DNA of 64,000 nucleotides, from the NCBI RefSeq assembly GCF_017104965.1, contig NZ_JAAGPR010000037.1, positions 1 to 64,000 of the forward strand, read 5' to 3'. The notes beneath the pieces are model-generated. The model did no database searches and was not told the origin of the DNA. It was given only the letters and a program-made list of their open reading frames with translations. The position numbers were made by a program, and so were the translations under genes. Source of the DNA: Paraburkholderia sp. Ac-20340 (lineage in GTDB: Bacteria; Pseudomonadota; Gammaproteobacteria; Burkholderiales; Burkholderiaceae). Every line of letters starts with the position of its first letter. Positions within the stretch are counted from its first letter, which is position 1. Of the stretch, positions 25,644-34,357 are shown one piece after another.

Positions 25644-26705
25644 ATGAAAAAGCTTCTACTCGTCGCGGTGGCTGGCGCGATCCTTCCTGGCATGGCCTGT
25701 GCGCAATCGAGCGTCACGCTCTATGGGTATCTGGGCGGCGGCGTGCGCTGGACCAACGGTCTAAAAGGCGGCAGTTCGGTCGCGTTCAATAACAATATTC
25801 TTGCGGGCAATCGTTTTGGCATTTCCGGCGAGGAAGATCTGGGCGGTGGCATCAAGGCAATCTTCAAGCTCGAAAACGCCTTCAATAGCGGCACCGGCGC
25901 GCTGAAGAATACCGGCGTGCTGTTTTCGCAGGCGGCCTATGTTGGCTTCAATGGCGAATATGGGCGGCTCACGTTCGGGCGTCAGGTCAGTTCGAACGAG
26001 TATTTTTCCATTCTGATCGATCCGCTCAATGGGCAGGGGCAAACGCTGGCCGTCGCGCCCAATGCACTCTATTACTTTAACTATTTCACCTACGATACGC
26101 GCTTCAATAACACCATCAGTTATCTCGGGCGCGTGGGCGGTCTGCGCTATGGCGCGAGTTATTCGCCCGGTGGCGTGGCCGGCAATACGCGCGCGGGCAC
26201 CAATGTCTCCTTCATGACCTTGTATCAATGGAGCGGCGGGCTCGCGGGCTTTGGCTATCAGAAGCAATGGAATGCCGCGGCTACGCAGTGGGCCGAAACC
26301 TTCCAGGGCGGCGGCTCGCTTGTGTTCGGCTCGGCGCGCGTCTTTCTCAGCTACGCGGATCTCAATGTGAGCGCCAGCACGGCCGGCGCGCCCAATCGCC
26401 ACGACCAGATGCCGGGCGTGGGCATCGTGTATCTGCCTACGCCCGCCATTCAATTGACCGCCGCGCTCTACTACGACCGCGCGACCCATCTGGCAAACGC
26501 GAAACAGGGCGACGGGCACAAACTAACGACTTATGCCGTCGCCGAGTACTACCTCTCCAAGCGCACCGAAATCTACGCAGAGGCCGATTTCAACGGCCTA
26601 TCCGGCGCTTATCGCTCCGATGCCTTGAATATCGCCGCGCTCGGCATTCGTTCCGGCACTTACTCGACGACTGGGTTTTCGATCGGTTTCATGTCGCGTT
26701 TTTAA
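25644..26705 (+). CDS. Gram-negative porin
   Basis: A 353-residue porin: signal peptide of 20 residues ending ACA, mature start QSSVTLYGYLG, SGEEDLGGGIKAIFKLE, GRQVSSNEY, and C-terminal MSRF. GGAG stands five bases before the ATG. It follows the alkylsulfatase by 154 bases in the same direction, so it may be cotranscribed or have its own promoter in an AT-richer stretch (25605-25630). It is the third porin in the window linked to a catabolic unit. Confidence 0.94.
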   Translation: MKKLLLVAVAGAILPGMACAQSSVTLYGYLGGGVRWTNGLKGGSSVAFNNNILAGNRFGISGEEDLGGGIKAIFKLENAFNSGTGALKNTGVLFSQAAYVGFNGEYGRLTFGRQVSSNEYFSILIDPLNGQGQTLAVAPNALYYFNYFTYDTRFNNTISYLGRVGGLRYGASYSPGGVAGNTRAGTNVSFMTLYQWSGGLAGFGYQKQWNAAATQWAETFQGGGSLVFGSARVFLSYADLNVSASTAGAPNRHDQMPGVGIVYLPTPAIQLTAALYYDRATHLANAKQGDGHKLTTYAVAEYYLSKRTEIYAEADFNGLSGAYRSDALNIAALGIRSGTYSTTGFSIGFMSRF

Positions 26706-26865
26706 GGGCAAACGGGGCGCGGCGCACGACCGGCTACAGACTTTACACGTTGTTACCCGCGCGTAGCGGACGGCCGCAGCGGCATTCCTTATACTCCGCC
26801 GCATCCGCTACCGACAAGCGACCCGTCGCGCCAATCACGCGCGCAGCGCCGCTCAAAACACCGTG

Positions 26866-27495
26866 ATGCCCATGCTCTCTACCCGTTCCGCCCTGACTGC
26901 CGCGCTGGTCGCTGCTACCGCTGTTTCGCTGTCCGCCTGCGTGGCACCCGGCTATGCACCGGGATATGCTTCGGGCTATTCGTCATATGGTTCGCAGCAG
27001 GGCTATCAGGGCCCGGCCGCAGCGCCGGTCTACGCGCAGCCCGCTACCGTGCAGCAACCGGTCTATGCACCGCCGCCCGCTCCCGCGCAGCCCTACGATA
27101 CGCAAAACAACGGCCAGTACAGCGGACAATACAACGCACCGCAGTACAACAATCAATACGGCACGCAGTACGGCACGATTGCCGCGATCCGCCCGGTTAC
27201 GAGCGCGACGAGCGCTTCGGGTGTCGGCGGAACCGTGGTCGGCGCGCTGGTTGGCGGCGTGCTCGGCAACCAGATCGGACGTGGACACGGCCGCGATGCC
27301 GCAACGGTGATCGGCGCACTCGGCGGCGCCTATGCAGGCAACCAGATCGGCCAGCAGATGGGCGGCCCGGCCGGCTATCGCATCGACGTGCAGATGAGCG
27401 ACGGTTCCTCGCGCTCCTTCGACGTGCCGACGCCCGGCGATCTGCATCCGGGTGATCGCGTTCAGGTCAACGGCAGCCAGTTGGCGCGCTATTGA
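26866..27495 (+). CDS. Glycine-zipper (2TM) lipoprotein
   Basis: A 209-residue lipoprotein. The N-terminus has a signal peptide with lipobox LSAC at about residues 21-24 (numbered from the ATG at 26866). A Tyr/Gln/Pro/Gly-rich low-complexity region follows (repeated QYGTQY, YAPGY), then a glycine-zipper pair at about 120-170 (GALVGGVLGNQIG, GALGGAYAGNQIG) and a short C-terminal beta domain. Proteins of this type (SlyB/YMGG-like) associate with the outer membrane and envelope stress. GTG 26863 and ATG 26872 are alternative starts; no ribosome site decides it. It ends just before a bidirectional terminator. Confidence 0.88.
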   Translation: MPMLSTRSALTAALVAATAVSLSACVAPGYAPGYASGYSSYGSQQGYQGPAAAPVYAQPATVQQPVYAPPPAPAQPYDTQNNGQYSGQYNAPQYNNQYGTQYGTIAAIRPVTSATSASGVGGTVVGALVGGVLGNQIGRGHGRDAATVIGALGGAYAGNQIGQQMGGPAGYRIDVQMSDGSSRSFDVPTPGDLHPGDRVQVNGSQLARY

Positions 27496-27541
27496 TAGCG
27501 CCGCGTTGAATAATCATCAGTCATGCTGATGATTTGTGCAC

Positions 27542-27580
27542 AAAAAAAGCGGCGGCGCCAGAAGCGCTCGCCGCTTTTTA
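27542..27580. terminator. Bidirectional intrinsic terminator
   Basis: AGCGGCG (27548-27554) and CGCCGCT (27569-27575) form a stem flanked by seven A on the left and five T on the right. It can therefore end transcription of the lipoprotein gene rightward and of the FadD gene leftward. Confidence 0.85.
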
Positions 27581-27600
27581 TTTACAGGCTCTTATTACGC

Positions 27601-29274
27601 TTACGCGCGACCATCGCGCAATTCGCGACGCAAGATCTTGCCGATATTGCTTTTCGGCAAGCCCTCGCGAAACTCGACCATTTTCGGCCGCTTGTAGCCC
27701 GTCAGGCGTTCCTTGCACCAGTTGAAAACCTCTGCATCGGTGAGTGCGGGGTCTCGCCGCACCACGAAGATTTTCACGGCCTCGCCCGAGTGACGATCGG
27801 GCACGCCCACAGCAGCCACTTCGAACACGCCCGGATGCTGCGCCACCACGTCTTCCACTTCGTTCGGATAGACATTGAAGCCCGATACCAGAATCATGTC
27901 CTTTTTGCGGTCCACGATCTTCACGAGACCGTTTTCGTCCATCACCGCGATATCACCCGATTTGAAGAAACCGTCCGCGGTCATGACCCTGGCGGTTTCG
28001 TCAGGGCGCTGCCAATAGCCTTCCATCACCTGCGGCCCGCGCACGCAAAGCTCGCCCGCGACGCCCATGCCCAGCACGTTGCCGTCGTCGTCGCGAATCG
28101 ATACGTCCACCGAAGGCAGCGGCAAGCCGATCGTGCCACTCCATGTGGTAGAAACCGGCGAATTGCAGGTCACGCACGCCGAGGTTTCGGTCAGGCCATA
28201 GCCTTCAGTGACCGGCACGCCGGTCTTCTCGAACCAGCGCTTCGCCACGGCTTCCTGCACGGCCATCCCGCCGCCCACCACGGCAAATAGCTGGGAAAAA
28301 TCGAGCTTGTCGAAGTCGGGATGATCGAGCATCGCGTTATAAAGCGTATTCACGGCGGGGAACATGGTGATGCGATATCCGCGCAGCGTTTCGATCATGC
28401 CGGCCATATCGCGCGGGTTCGGCACAAGTACCGAAAGGCCGCCGGTATGGATGCTCAACAACCCGCACACCGTCAATGCGAACACGTGATAAAGCGGCAG
28501 CGCGGCAACGGTGACGTTCTGCGTGACATCGGGGCGCTTCGCGCGCGCCGGTTCGAGCCACGTTTGCGTTTGCAGCAGATTGGCGATCAGATTCCGATGC
28601 AGCAGCACCGCGCCCTTCGATACACCCGTGGTGCCGCCCGTGTACTGCAGAAACGCGATATCGTCCGGGCCTTGCTGCACCGGCCTGAATGGCAGACGTT
28701 CACCCAATGCGAGCGCGGTGCTGAAGCGCGTGTGACCGGGCAAATTCCATGCGGGCACCATCTTCTTGACCCGTCGCACCATGAAGTTCACGAGCCAACC
28801 CTTCACACCCAGCAGATCGCCCATGGTTGCGACTACAACGTGTTTAATCGACGTCTGCGGGATCACCGCTTCGAGCGTGGTCGCAAAGTTCTCCAGCAGG
28901 ACGATGGCTTCGGCGCCGCTATCCTTGAGCTGATGTTCGAGTTCGCGCGGCGTATAAAGCGGATTCACGTTCACGACCACATAACCCGCACGCAGAATCG
29001 CCGCCAGCGCAACCGGGTATTGCAACACATTGGGCATCATGATCGCCACGCGCGCGCCGCGCTCCAGCCCCTTCGATTTCAGCCACGCAGCGAGGTTGCG
29101 CGAGAACCTGTCGAGTTGCGCATAGCTGATCGATTTGCCCATGCAGGCGAATGCGGGCCGGTCGCCGTATTGACGAAAACTCTCTTCGAATAGCGCGGTA
29201 ATCGAACGATAACGCGACATGTCGATTTCGGCCGGCACGCCCGCAGGATAGGAATGAAGCCAGGGTTTGTTCAT
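27601..29274 (-). CDS. fadD: Long-chain fatty acid-CoA ligase
   Basis: A 557-residue FadD-type ANL enzyme: FLQYTGGTTGVSKGAVLLHRN (phosphate loop, about 210-230), EGYGLTETSACVT, the fatty-acyl signature SGDIAVMDENGLVKIVDRKKDMILVSGFNVYP, and the catalytic Lys in LPKSNIGKILRRELR. The ATG at 29274 gives the standard MNKPWLHSYPAGVPAEID start. It follows the LplT-PlsC fusion by 64 bases. In E. coli, lysophospholipid repair uses LplT plus Aas (acyltransferase and ligase in one chain); here the ligase is a separate gene, so it may supply acyl groups for that reaction as well as beta-oxidation. Confidence 0.94.
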   Translation of the reverse strand: MNKPWLHSYPAGVPAEIDMSRYRSITALFEESFRQYGDRPAFACMGKSISYAQLDRFSRNLAAWLKSKGLERGARVAIMMPNVLQYPVALAAILRAGYVVVNVNPLYTPRELEHQLKDSGAEAIVLLENFATTLEAVIPQTSIKHVVVATMGDLLGVKGWLVNFMVRRVKKMVPAWNLPGHTRFSTALALGERLPFRPVQQGPDDIAFLQYTGGTTGVSKGAVLLHRNLIANLLQTQTWLEPARAKRPDVTQNVTVAALPLYHVFALTVCGLLSIHTGGLSVLVPNPRDMAGMIETLRGYRITMFPAVNTLYNAMLDHPDFDKLDFSQLFAVVGGGMAVQEAVAKRWFEKTGVPVTEGYGLTETSACVTCNSPVSTTWSGTIGLPLPSVDVSIRDDDGNVLGMGVAGELCVRGPQVMEGYWQRPDETARVMTADGFFKSGDIAVMDENGLVKIVDRKKDMILVSGFNVYPNEVEDVVAQHPGVFEVAAVGVPDRHSGEAVKIFVVRRDPALTDAEVFNWCKERLTGYKRPKMVEFREGLPKSNIGKILRRELRDGRA

Positions 29275-29338
29275 GATGGAGTTCGAAGAAACGAAAAGAA
29301 TTGGCAGATTGCTTGTGTTGGTTGGCACGCGGCGGCGT

Positions 29339-31255
29339 TCAGAGCTGCACGCCGCGCAATGCATGGACGATTTCCTGAAGCCGCTGCGGCGTCGCATCGG
29401 CGGCGGCGAGCGGTTCGCCCACCGACAAGGTCAGGCGGCTCATCGCCCGGCGGCGCAGCGGACGCGGCGTACGCGCCTGCTCGTCGCGTGAAAACACGCT
29501 GCCCCACAGACCTTGCAAGGCCATCGGCACGACGGGCGCGGGCACGCGGCGCAGAATCTCCATCACGCCATGACGAAACGTATTGATTTCGCCATTACGC
29601 GTGATCTTGCCTTCGGGAAAAATGCAGACCAGTTCGCCTTGCTCGAGTGCCTGCGCGCAGCGCGTATAAGCCTGTTCAAGCAGCGCAGCATCTTCGTGCG
29701 CGGGCGCAACCGGAATCGCCTTGACATGGCGGAACAACCAGCCCACCAGACGCGAACGGAAAATACGATGATCCATGACGAAGCGAATCGGACGCGGGCT
29801 TTCCGCCATGATCACAATCGCATCGATAAAACTCACGTGATTGCAAACCAGCACCGCAGCGCCCTCTTGCGGAATGCGTTGCGTATCGATTCGATTCACG
29901 CGATAGAACGTATGCACCAGCACCCACGCAATAAAACGCAGCATGAATTCCGGCACGAGCGAGTAAATGTACACGGCAATCACAATATTCAACAACCCCG
30001 TGATCAGGAAAATCCCTGGAATACCCACGCCTGCAGCGCCCAGCGCCACGCCCATCAACGCAGAAGCAATCATGAACAATGCATTGAGAATATTATTCGC
30101 GGCGATAATGCGTGCGCGATGCGTGGCCTTGCTGCGGCTCTGGATCAGCGCATAAAGCGGCACGCTATAAAAGCCGCCAAACATCGCGAGTAGAAAAAGA
30201 TCGGCAAGCACGCGCCAATGCGTGAATGCGCCCATGAATTCACTGACCGATTGCAGATGCGAGTGGGTCGGCAATGCATGGCTCGCGAAAAACAAGTCGA
30301 TGGCAAACACACTCATGCCGATCGATCCCAGCGGCACGAGACCGATTTCAATGCGTCCACGCGAAAGACGTTCGCACAGCAACGAGCCCAACCCGATGCC
30401 CGCCGAAAACGTGGCCAGCAACACGGTCACGACATCGGGATTCGCGCTGAGCACCTCTTTCGCGAAGCCGAAGAACGAGGAGAGAAACGTCGCGCCCACA
30501 AACCAGAGCCACGAAATACCAAGCAGGCTGAGAAACACCGCGCGATCTTCACGCGCAATCTTGAGATTGCGCCACGTTTCGTCGAGCGGATTCCAGTTGA
30601 TGCGCAGATCGGGCTGCGGCGCGGGCGACATCGGCACACGCGAAGAAACGAAACGCCCCACGATCGCCAGCGTCACGCACAGCGCGGCAAGCAGCATCGC
30701 GCCCTGCGCGCCCGCAGCGGCAGCCGCACCACCGGCAAGCGTGCCCGCGAGAATCGCCACGAATGTGCCCATTTCGACGAGTCCGTTGCCGCCCACCAGT
30801 TCCGCATCAGCGAGATGTTGCGGCAGATACGCGTATTTCACCGGCCCGAACAGCGTCGAGTGCAGCCCCATGAGGAAGGTGCAGAGATAAAGCAGCGCGG
30901 CGCTATGCAACATGAAACCCGCGCCACCGATCAACATGGCGACGATCTCGAAGCTCTTCACGAAACGCGTCAGCGCTGCTTTGTCGAAGCGATCCGCAAT
31001 CTGCCCGGAGGTTGCCGAAAACAGCACGAAAGGCAGCACGAACAGCGCGGGAATGACGAAGGCGGCTGTCTTCGCATCGACGCCCGCGAAGCTGGACGCT
31101 TCGTAGGTCACCAGCGACGTGAAGCCGATCTTGAAAGCGTTGTCGTTGAGCGCGCCCAGGAATTGCGTCCAGAAGAACGGCGCGAAGCGGCGCTCGCGCA
31201 GCAGGGCGAATTGCGAAGGTTCGTCACGGTGTTCGCGGCTTGCGTTATAGGTCAT
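29339..31255 (-). CDS. LplT-like MFS flippase fused to PlsC acyltransferase
   Basis: A 638-residue two-domain protein. Residues 1 to about 410 form an MFS domain of the lysophospholipid transporter LplT type (FFWTQFLGALNDNAFKIG at the start). Residues about 440-638 are a 1-acylglycerol-phosphate acyltransferase domain with the NHVSFID HxxxxD motif (His473, Asp478) and FPEG at 546-549. It likely flips lysophospholipids inward and reacylates them. The start at 31255 (MTYNAS) is preferred on homology although no strong ribosome site is seen; the frame is open to 31363. It heads a unit with the FadD-like ligase and is divergent from an XRE regulator. Confidence 0.92.
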   Translation of the reverse strand: MTYNASREHRDEPSQFALLRERRFAPFFWTQFLGALNDNAFKIGFTSLVTYEASSFAGVDAKTAAFVIPALFVLPFVLFSATSGQIADRFDKAALTRFVKSFEIVAMLIGGAGFMLHSAALLYLCTFLMGLHSTLFGPVKYAYLPQHLADAELVGGNGLVEMGTFVAILAGTLAGGAAAAAGAQGAMLLAALCVTLAIVGRFVSSRVPMSPAPQPDLRINWNPLDETWRNLKIAREDRAVFLSLLGISWLWFVGATFLSSFFGFAKEVLSANPDVVTVLLATFSAGIGLGSLLCERLSRGRIEIGLVPLGSIGMSVFAIDLFFASHALPTHSHLQSVSEFMGAFTHWRVLADLFLLAMFGGFYSVPLYALIQSRSKATHRARIIAANNILNALFMIASALMGVALGAAGVGIPGIFLITGLLNIVIAVYIYSLVPEFMLRFIAWVLVHTFYRVNRIDTQRIPQEGAAVLVCNHVSFIDAIVIMAESPRPIRFVMDHRIFRSRLVGWLFRHVKAIPVAPAHEDAALLEQAYTRCAQALEQGELVCIFPEGKITRNGEINTFRHGVMEILRRVPAPVVPMALQGLWGSVFSRDEQARTPRPLRRRAMSRLTLSVGEPLAAADATPQRLQEIVHALRGVQL

Positions 31256-31407
31256 GGGTGACTCGTGTGCTTCCAGAGAGGTCGATCGTGAACGCGCGGT
31301 GCAGCTTGCCACCAAAAGGCGCGTCCGGACAGGAGACGAAGCGAGTATGCCGACCAGGATCAAATCGCGCTCAGATACGTGGTAGAGTCGCCTGCAATAT
31401 CACCACG

Positions 31408-31426
31408 AGTATCAATTTTTAATACT
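31408..31426. promoter_or_regulatory. Dyad in front of XRE gene
   Basis: AGTAT (31408-31412) and ATACT (31422-31426) form an inverted repeat with an AT-rich nine-base centre. It overlaps TAATAC, a possible -10 only six bases before the ATG at 31432, and lies in the 176-base gap between the XRE gene and the divergent LplT-PlsC gene. It may be the autoregulatory operator. Confidence 0.4.
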
Positions 31427-31431
31427 TTACG

Positions 31432-32172
31432 ATGAGTGAAACCACCCAACTCGTTGAGACGCTGAAGCGACAGTTACGCGCGCGACGCCTGACCTATCGC
31501 GACGTTGCCCACGCGCTGCGCGTGTCCGAACCCAGTGTGAAACGGCTCTTTTCGAAGGGGCGCTTCACGCTCGACCGGCTCGAGGAAATCTGCGGGCTGC
31601 TCGGTTTCACGCTGGCCGAACTGGTGCAGGAGGCGGCCGCAACGGTGCCGCAATTGCGCATCCTCACGCAGGCGCAGGAAGCGCAACTGGTGTCGAACGA
31701 ACGGCTGTTGCTGGTCACGGTTTGCGCGCTCAATCACTGGGCCGTGGACGATATCGTCGCGACTTACCGGCTCACGCGCGCGGAATGTCTGAAGCTGCTG
31801 CTCGCGCTCGATCGTATGGGCCTGATTGCACTTCTGCCCGGCGATCGCATTCGCCTGATGGTGGCGCGTGACTTCGACTGGATTCCGGGCGGCCCGATCC
31901 GGCAATATTTCAAGGCGCGCGGCCTTGGGGATTTTCTCGAAGATAGTTTTGGCGGCGCGGGCGAATCGCTGGAATTCACCCAGGGCATGTTGACCGAGGC
32001 GGCGCGTGCGGAACTGTCGGTGGAATTGCGGCGGCTGCGCAGTAAGTTCGCGGCGCTGCATGACGAATCGGCATCGGCGCCGTTGACCCACCGGCGGGGT
32101 ACGGGCCTGCTCATTGGCACGCGCGAATGGGAGCCGCGCATGTTTGCGGAATTAAGACGTGTGGCGGATTAG
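31432..32172 (+). CDS. XRE-family helix-turn-helix regulator
   Basis: A 246-residue regulator with an N-terminal Cro/CI-type helix-turn-helix at about residues 18-62 (LTYRDVAHALRVSEPSVKRLFSKGRFTLDRLEEICGLLG). The remaining 180 residues are alpha-helical with no named domain that I recognise, though RLTRAECLKLLLALDRMGLIALLPGDRIRLMV looks like a second winged helix. No Shine-Dalgarno sequence precedes the ATG. It is divergent from the LplT-PlsC/FadD unit and probably regulates it or itself. Confidence 0.85.
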   Translation: MSETTQLVETLKRQLRARRLTYRDVAHALRVSEPSVKRLFSKGRFTLDRLEEICGLLGFTLAELVQEAAATVPQLRILTQAQEAQLVSNERLLLVTVCALNHWAVDDIVATYRLTRAECLKLLLALDRMGLIALLPGDRIRLMVARDFDWIPGGPIRQYFKARGLGDFLEDSFGGAGESLEFTQGMLTEAARAELSVELRRLRSKFAALHDESASAPLTHRRGTGLLIGTREWEPRMFAELRRVAD

Positions 32173-32319
32173 TGACGTGCGCCAGATCCGTAACCCGGCA
32201 TCCCGCATCGGGAAATATGATTCGGATGCCGAATCATCTAACCGTATGAATCTGAAAATCGAACGATATTTCGGCCGGATCAAAACCGATCCGGCCGCCA
32301 GCGCGCAACGCGCTGGTTT

Positions 32320-32850
32320 TCAGCCATCCACAGGATTCAACGGCGTTTCCAGCAGCAACTGGTAAAACGCCAGATCGAGCCAGCGGCCAAACTTGAAACC
32401 CACTTCCGGCAGCGTGCCAACGTGCCTGTAGCCCAGCCGCTCATGCAGCGCGATACTGCCGGCGTTGGTTGCGTCGATGGCGCCCATCAAGGCGTGCACG
32501 CCGTTCTCGCGCGCGGCGTTGGCGATCGCTTCCATGATCACGCGGCCCAGACCCTTGCCGCGATGATCCTTATGCACGTACACCGAATGCTCGACCGTGT
32601 ATTTGAAAGCGGGAAACGCGCGGAACGTGCCGTAGCTGCCAAACGCCAGCAGCGTGCCTTGCGCATCTTCCACACCGATCACCGGGAAATTGCCCGCGCG
32701 CTTCGTGTTGAACCAGGTGACCATGCTTTGCGCGTCGCGCGGCTTGTAGTCGTACAGCGCAGTCGAATTGACGATCGCGTCGTTCAGGATCGCCAGAATC
32801 GCATCGGCATGGCGTTCATGGGTGCATTGCACGATGGTGTGATCGCTCAT
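32320..32850 (-). CDS. GNAT-family N-acetyltransferase (phosphinothricin/methionine sulfoximine type)
   Basis: A 176-residue acetyltransferase using acetyl-CoA. The pat/MnaT-type pattern is clear: ILAILNDAIVNSTALYDYKPR near the start, YTVEHSVYVHKDHRGKGLGRVIM with the CoA-binding R/QxxGxG/A loop, and GAIDATNAGSIALHERLGYRHVGTLPEVGFKFGRWLDLAFYQ. Such enzymes acetylate the alpha-amine of glutamate analogues or methionine derivatives. AAGGAC lies six bases before the ATG at 32850, which overlaps the stop of the XRE-cupin gene (ATGA). The two genes are thus one operon, and the regulator probably senses the substrate or a related amino acid. Confidence 0.93.
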   Translation of the reverse strand: MSDHTIVQCTHERHADAILAILNDAIVNSTALYDYKPRDAQSMVTWFNTKRAGNFPVIGVEDAQGTLLAFGSYGTFRAFPAFKYTVEHSVYVHKDHRGKGLGRVIMEAIANAARENGVHALMGAIDATNAGSIALHERLGYRHVGTLPEVGFKFGRWLDLAFYQLLLETPLNPVDG

Positions 32851-33434
32851 TTCGTTGTCCTTTGTGTCATTGAAACTGTGGTCAACGCCACGGCATAGCG
32901 CGCGTGCTTGCGACCCGGGTTGCGAAAAACAAGTTGCTGGTCGAGCACCATGGCGAGGCAATCGCCGGCTTTCAGGTGCCATTCCTGCTCACCCACGCTG
33001 ATGGCCATTTCCCCTTCCAGCATCCAGACCTGCTGATGCGTGACCACATGGCGCGCAACGTTGTGAAAGCTCACGCTCTCGCCAGGCGGAAAACGCACTT
33101 CCACCAGTTCGAGCGGCGACTCAAAACCCACGGGCGACAGGTGCCTGCGCTGATAACCAGTGGCGGGGTCCGTCCATGTGGGCTGATCCGCGTGGCGCGC
33201 GAGCGGTTCTTCGGCAACGCCTTCCGGTTCGTCGGCGAACAGCGCGGCCATGGTGACGCCCAGGGCGTCGGCCAGCTTGCTGAGCACAACCGCCGTAGGG
33301 CTGATTTCCTGGCGCTCGATCAGCGAGATCGTCGAACGGCTGACGCCACTCGCTTCCGCCAGTTCATCCAGAGTATGGCCACGCCCCTTGCGCAGATCGC
33401 GCACGCGTTTGGCAAGCAGGGCTTCGACATTCAT
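32847..33434 (-). CDS. XRE-cupin transcriptional regulator
   Basis: A 195-residue regulator: helix-turn-helix at about residues 9-64 (VRDLRKGRGHTLDELAEASGVSRSTISLIERQEISPT) and a C-terminal cupin at about 105-190 (HQQVWMLEGEMAISVGEQEWHLKAGDCLAM), the layout of SutR/PuuR-like proteins that bind small ligands in the cupin. The ATG at 33434 lacks a Shine-Dalgarno sequence and lies just six bases after a TATACT -10, so the mRNA is probably leaderless. Two matched TCCA-N6-TGGA dyads cover the -35 and -10. Its TGA overlaps the start of the GNAT gene. Confidence 0.93.
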   Translation of the reverse strand: MNVEALLAKRVRDLRKGRGHTLDELAEASGVSRSTISLIERQEISPTAVVLSKLADALGVTMAALFADEPEGVAEEPLARHADQPTWTDPATGYQRRHLSPVGFESPLELVEVRFPPGESVSFHNVARHVVTHQQVWMLEGEMAISVGEQEWHLKAGDCLAMVLDQQLVFRNPGRKHARYAVALTTVSMTQRTTK

Positions 33435-33437
33435 GAA

Positions 33438-33472
33438 TCCAGTATAATGGATTTTTATTCCATTGCAATGGA
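33438..33472 (-). promoter_or_regulatory. Promoter with two TCCA-N6-TGGA operators
   Basis: Read on the minus strand, TTGCAA (-35) and TATACT (-10) are 16 bases apart. Each is centred in a dyad TCCA-N6-TGGA (33459-33472 and 33438-33451), repeats that are 21 bases apart, two helical turns. The distal dyad extends to a perfect 16-base palindrome at 33458-33473. This is the expected form for tight autorepression by the XRE-cupin protein. Confidence 0.75.
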
Positions 33473-33597
33473 AATTGTGTTTCGCGGCGGGCGTCAAGCG
33501 CTTCCGGCAAGGCCTCGGCGCGATGGTGCCTGCGAGTTGCCGCGCTTTCCCGGTATGATCGGCTGGCACGCTGAGACATTCATCGAGGACAAAGCGC

Positions 33598-34152
33598 ATG
33601 ATTCAATCGATTCGTAGAGGCGGCCGTAGCGCGCGCCTGGCAATGCGGCGCACCTTTGCGATCGCGACGGCGCTGGCCGGCAGCGCAGTGCTTTCTTTGG
33701 CGCACGCCCAGACGCCGGTGCCAGCGGCACTGCAGCCTGCCGGCGTGACCCACGTCGTAGCTTCGCTCGCGGCAACGGGCGTGCAGATCTACGTCTGCAA
33801 GCGCGATACCGCCAATCAACTAACGTGGACCTTTCAGGCGCCGCAAGCCGATCTCTACGACGCCTCCGGCCAGCTCGTCGTCAGGCACGGCGCGGGGCCG
33901 TCGTGGGAAGCGCCTGATGGCAGCCGGATCACGGGCAAACTGCTGCAGCACGCCGCTAATCCCGAAGACAGCGCGGCGATTCCGATGCTCCTCCTCTCGG
34001 CCACCAATGCGGGCGGCGCGGGCCTCCTGAGCACTGTTCGCTACGTGCAGCGGCTTGCCACGCACGGCGGTGCGGCACCTGCACACGCCTGCGTGCGCGA
34101 GGGCGAGGAAGGACGAAGCCCTTATCTCGCGGAGTATGTGTTTCTCGAATGA
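33598..34152 (+). CDS. DUF3455 domain-containing exported protein
   Basis: A 184-residue protein with an Arg-rich N-terminus and a signal peptide ending about residue 37 (LSLAHAQ). The rest matches the DUF3455 pattern: GVQIYVCKRD, WTFQAPQADLYDASGQLVVRH, GPSWEAPDGSRITGKL, IPMLLLSATN and the late YVQRLATHGG and ACVREGEE. The function of the family is unknown; members are secreted or periplasmic in bacteria and occur in fungi. GAGGAC lies seven bases before the ATG. It is divergent from the XRE-cupin/GNAT operon and convergent with the CLC gene. Confidence 0.88.
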   Translation: MIQSIRRGGRSARLAMRRTFAIATALAGSAVLSLAHAQTPVPAALQPAGVTHVVASLAATGVQIYVCKRDTANQLTWTFQAPQADLYDASGQLVVRHGAGPSWEAPDGSRITGKLLQHAANPEDSAAIPMLLLSATNAGGAGLLSTVRYVQRLATHGGAAPAHACVREGEEGRSPYLAEYVFLE

Positions 34153-34357
34153 ATGTGCTGTGAGCGCATGTGTATAGGCGCTCTCGGCGCAACGGTATCC
34201 GATCTTCATGGGAAAAGATGCTGCTAACTACGAACCAGTTGCCGACGCTAAGCGGATGAGGCATGCAAAGGCAGATGCACAGATCGTCGCTCAATGCAGC
34301 TTGCCGCCCATCCGTTCCTGTGGAAATGCGCGAGCGTTCGCAGCGCATAGACGCCGA

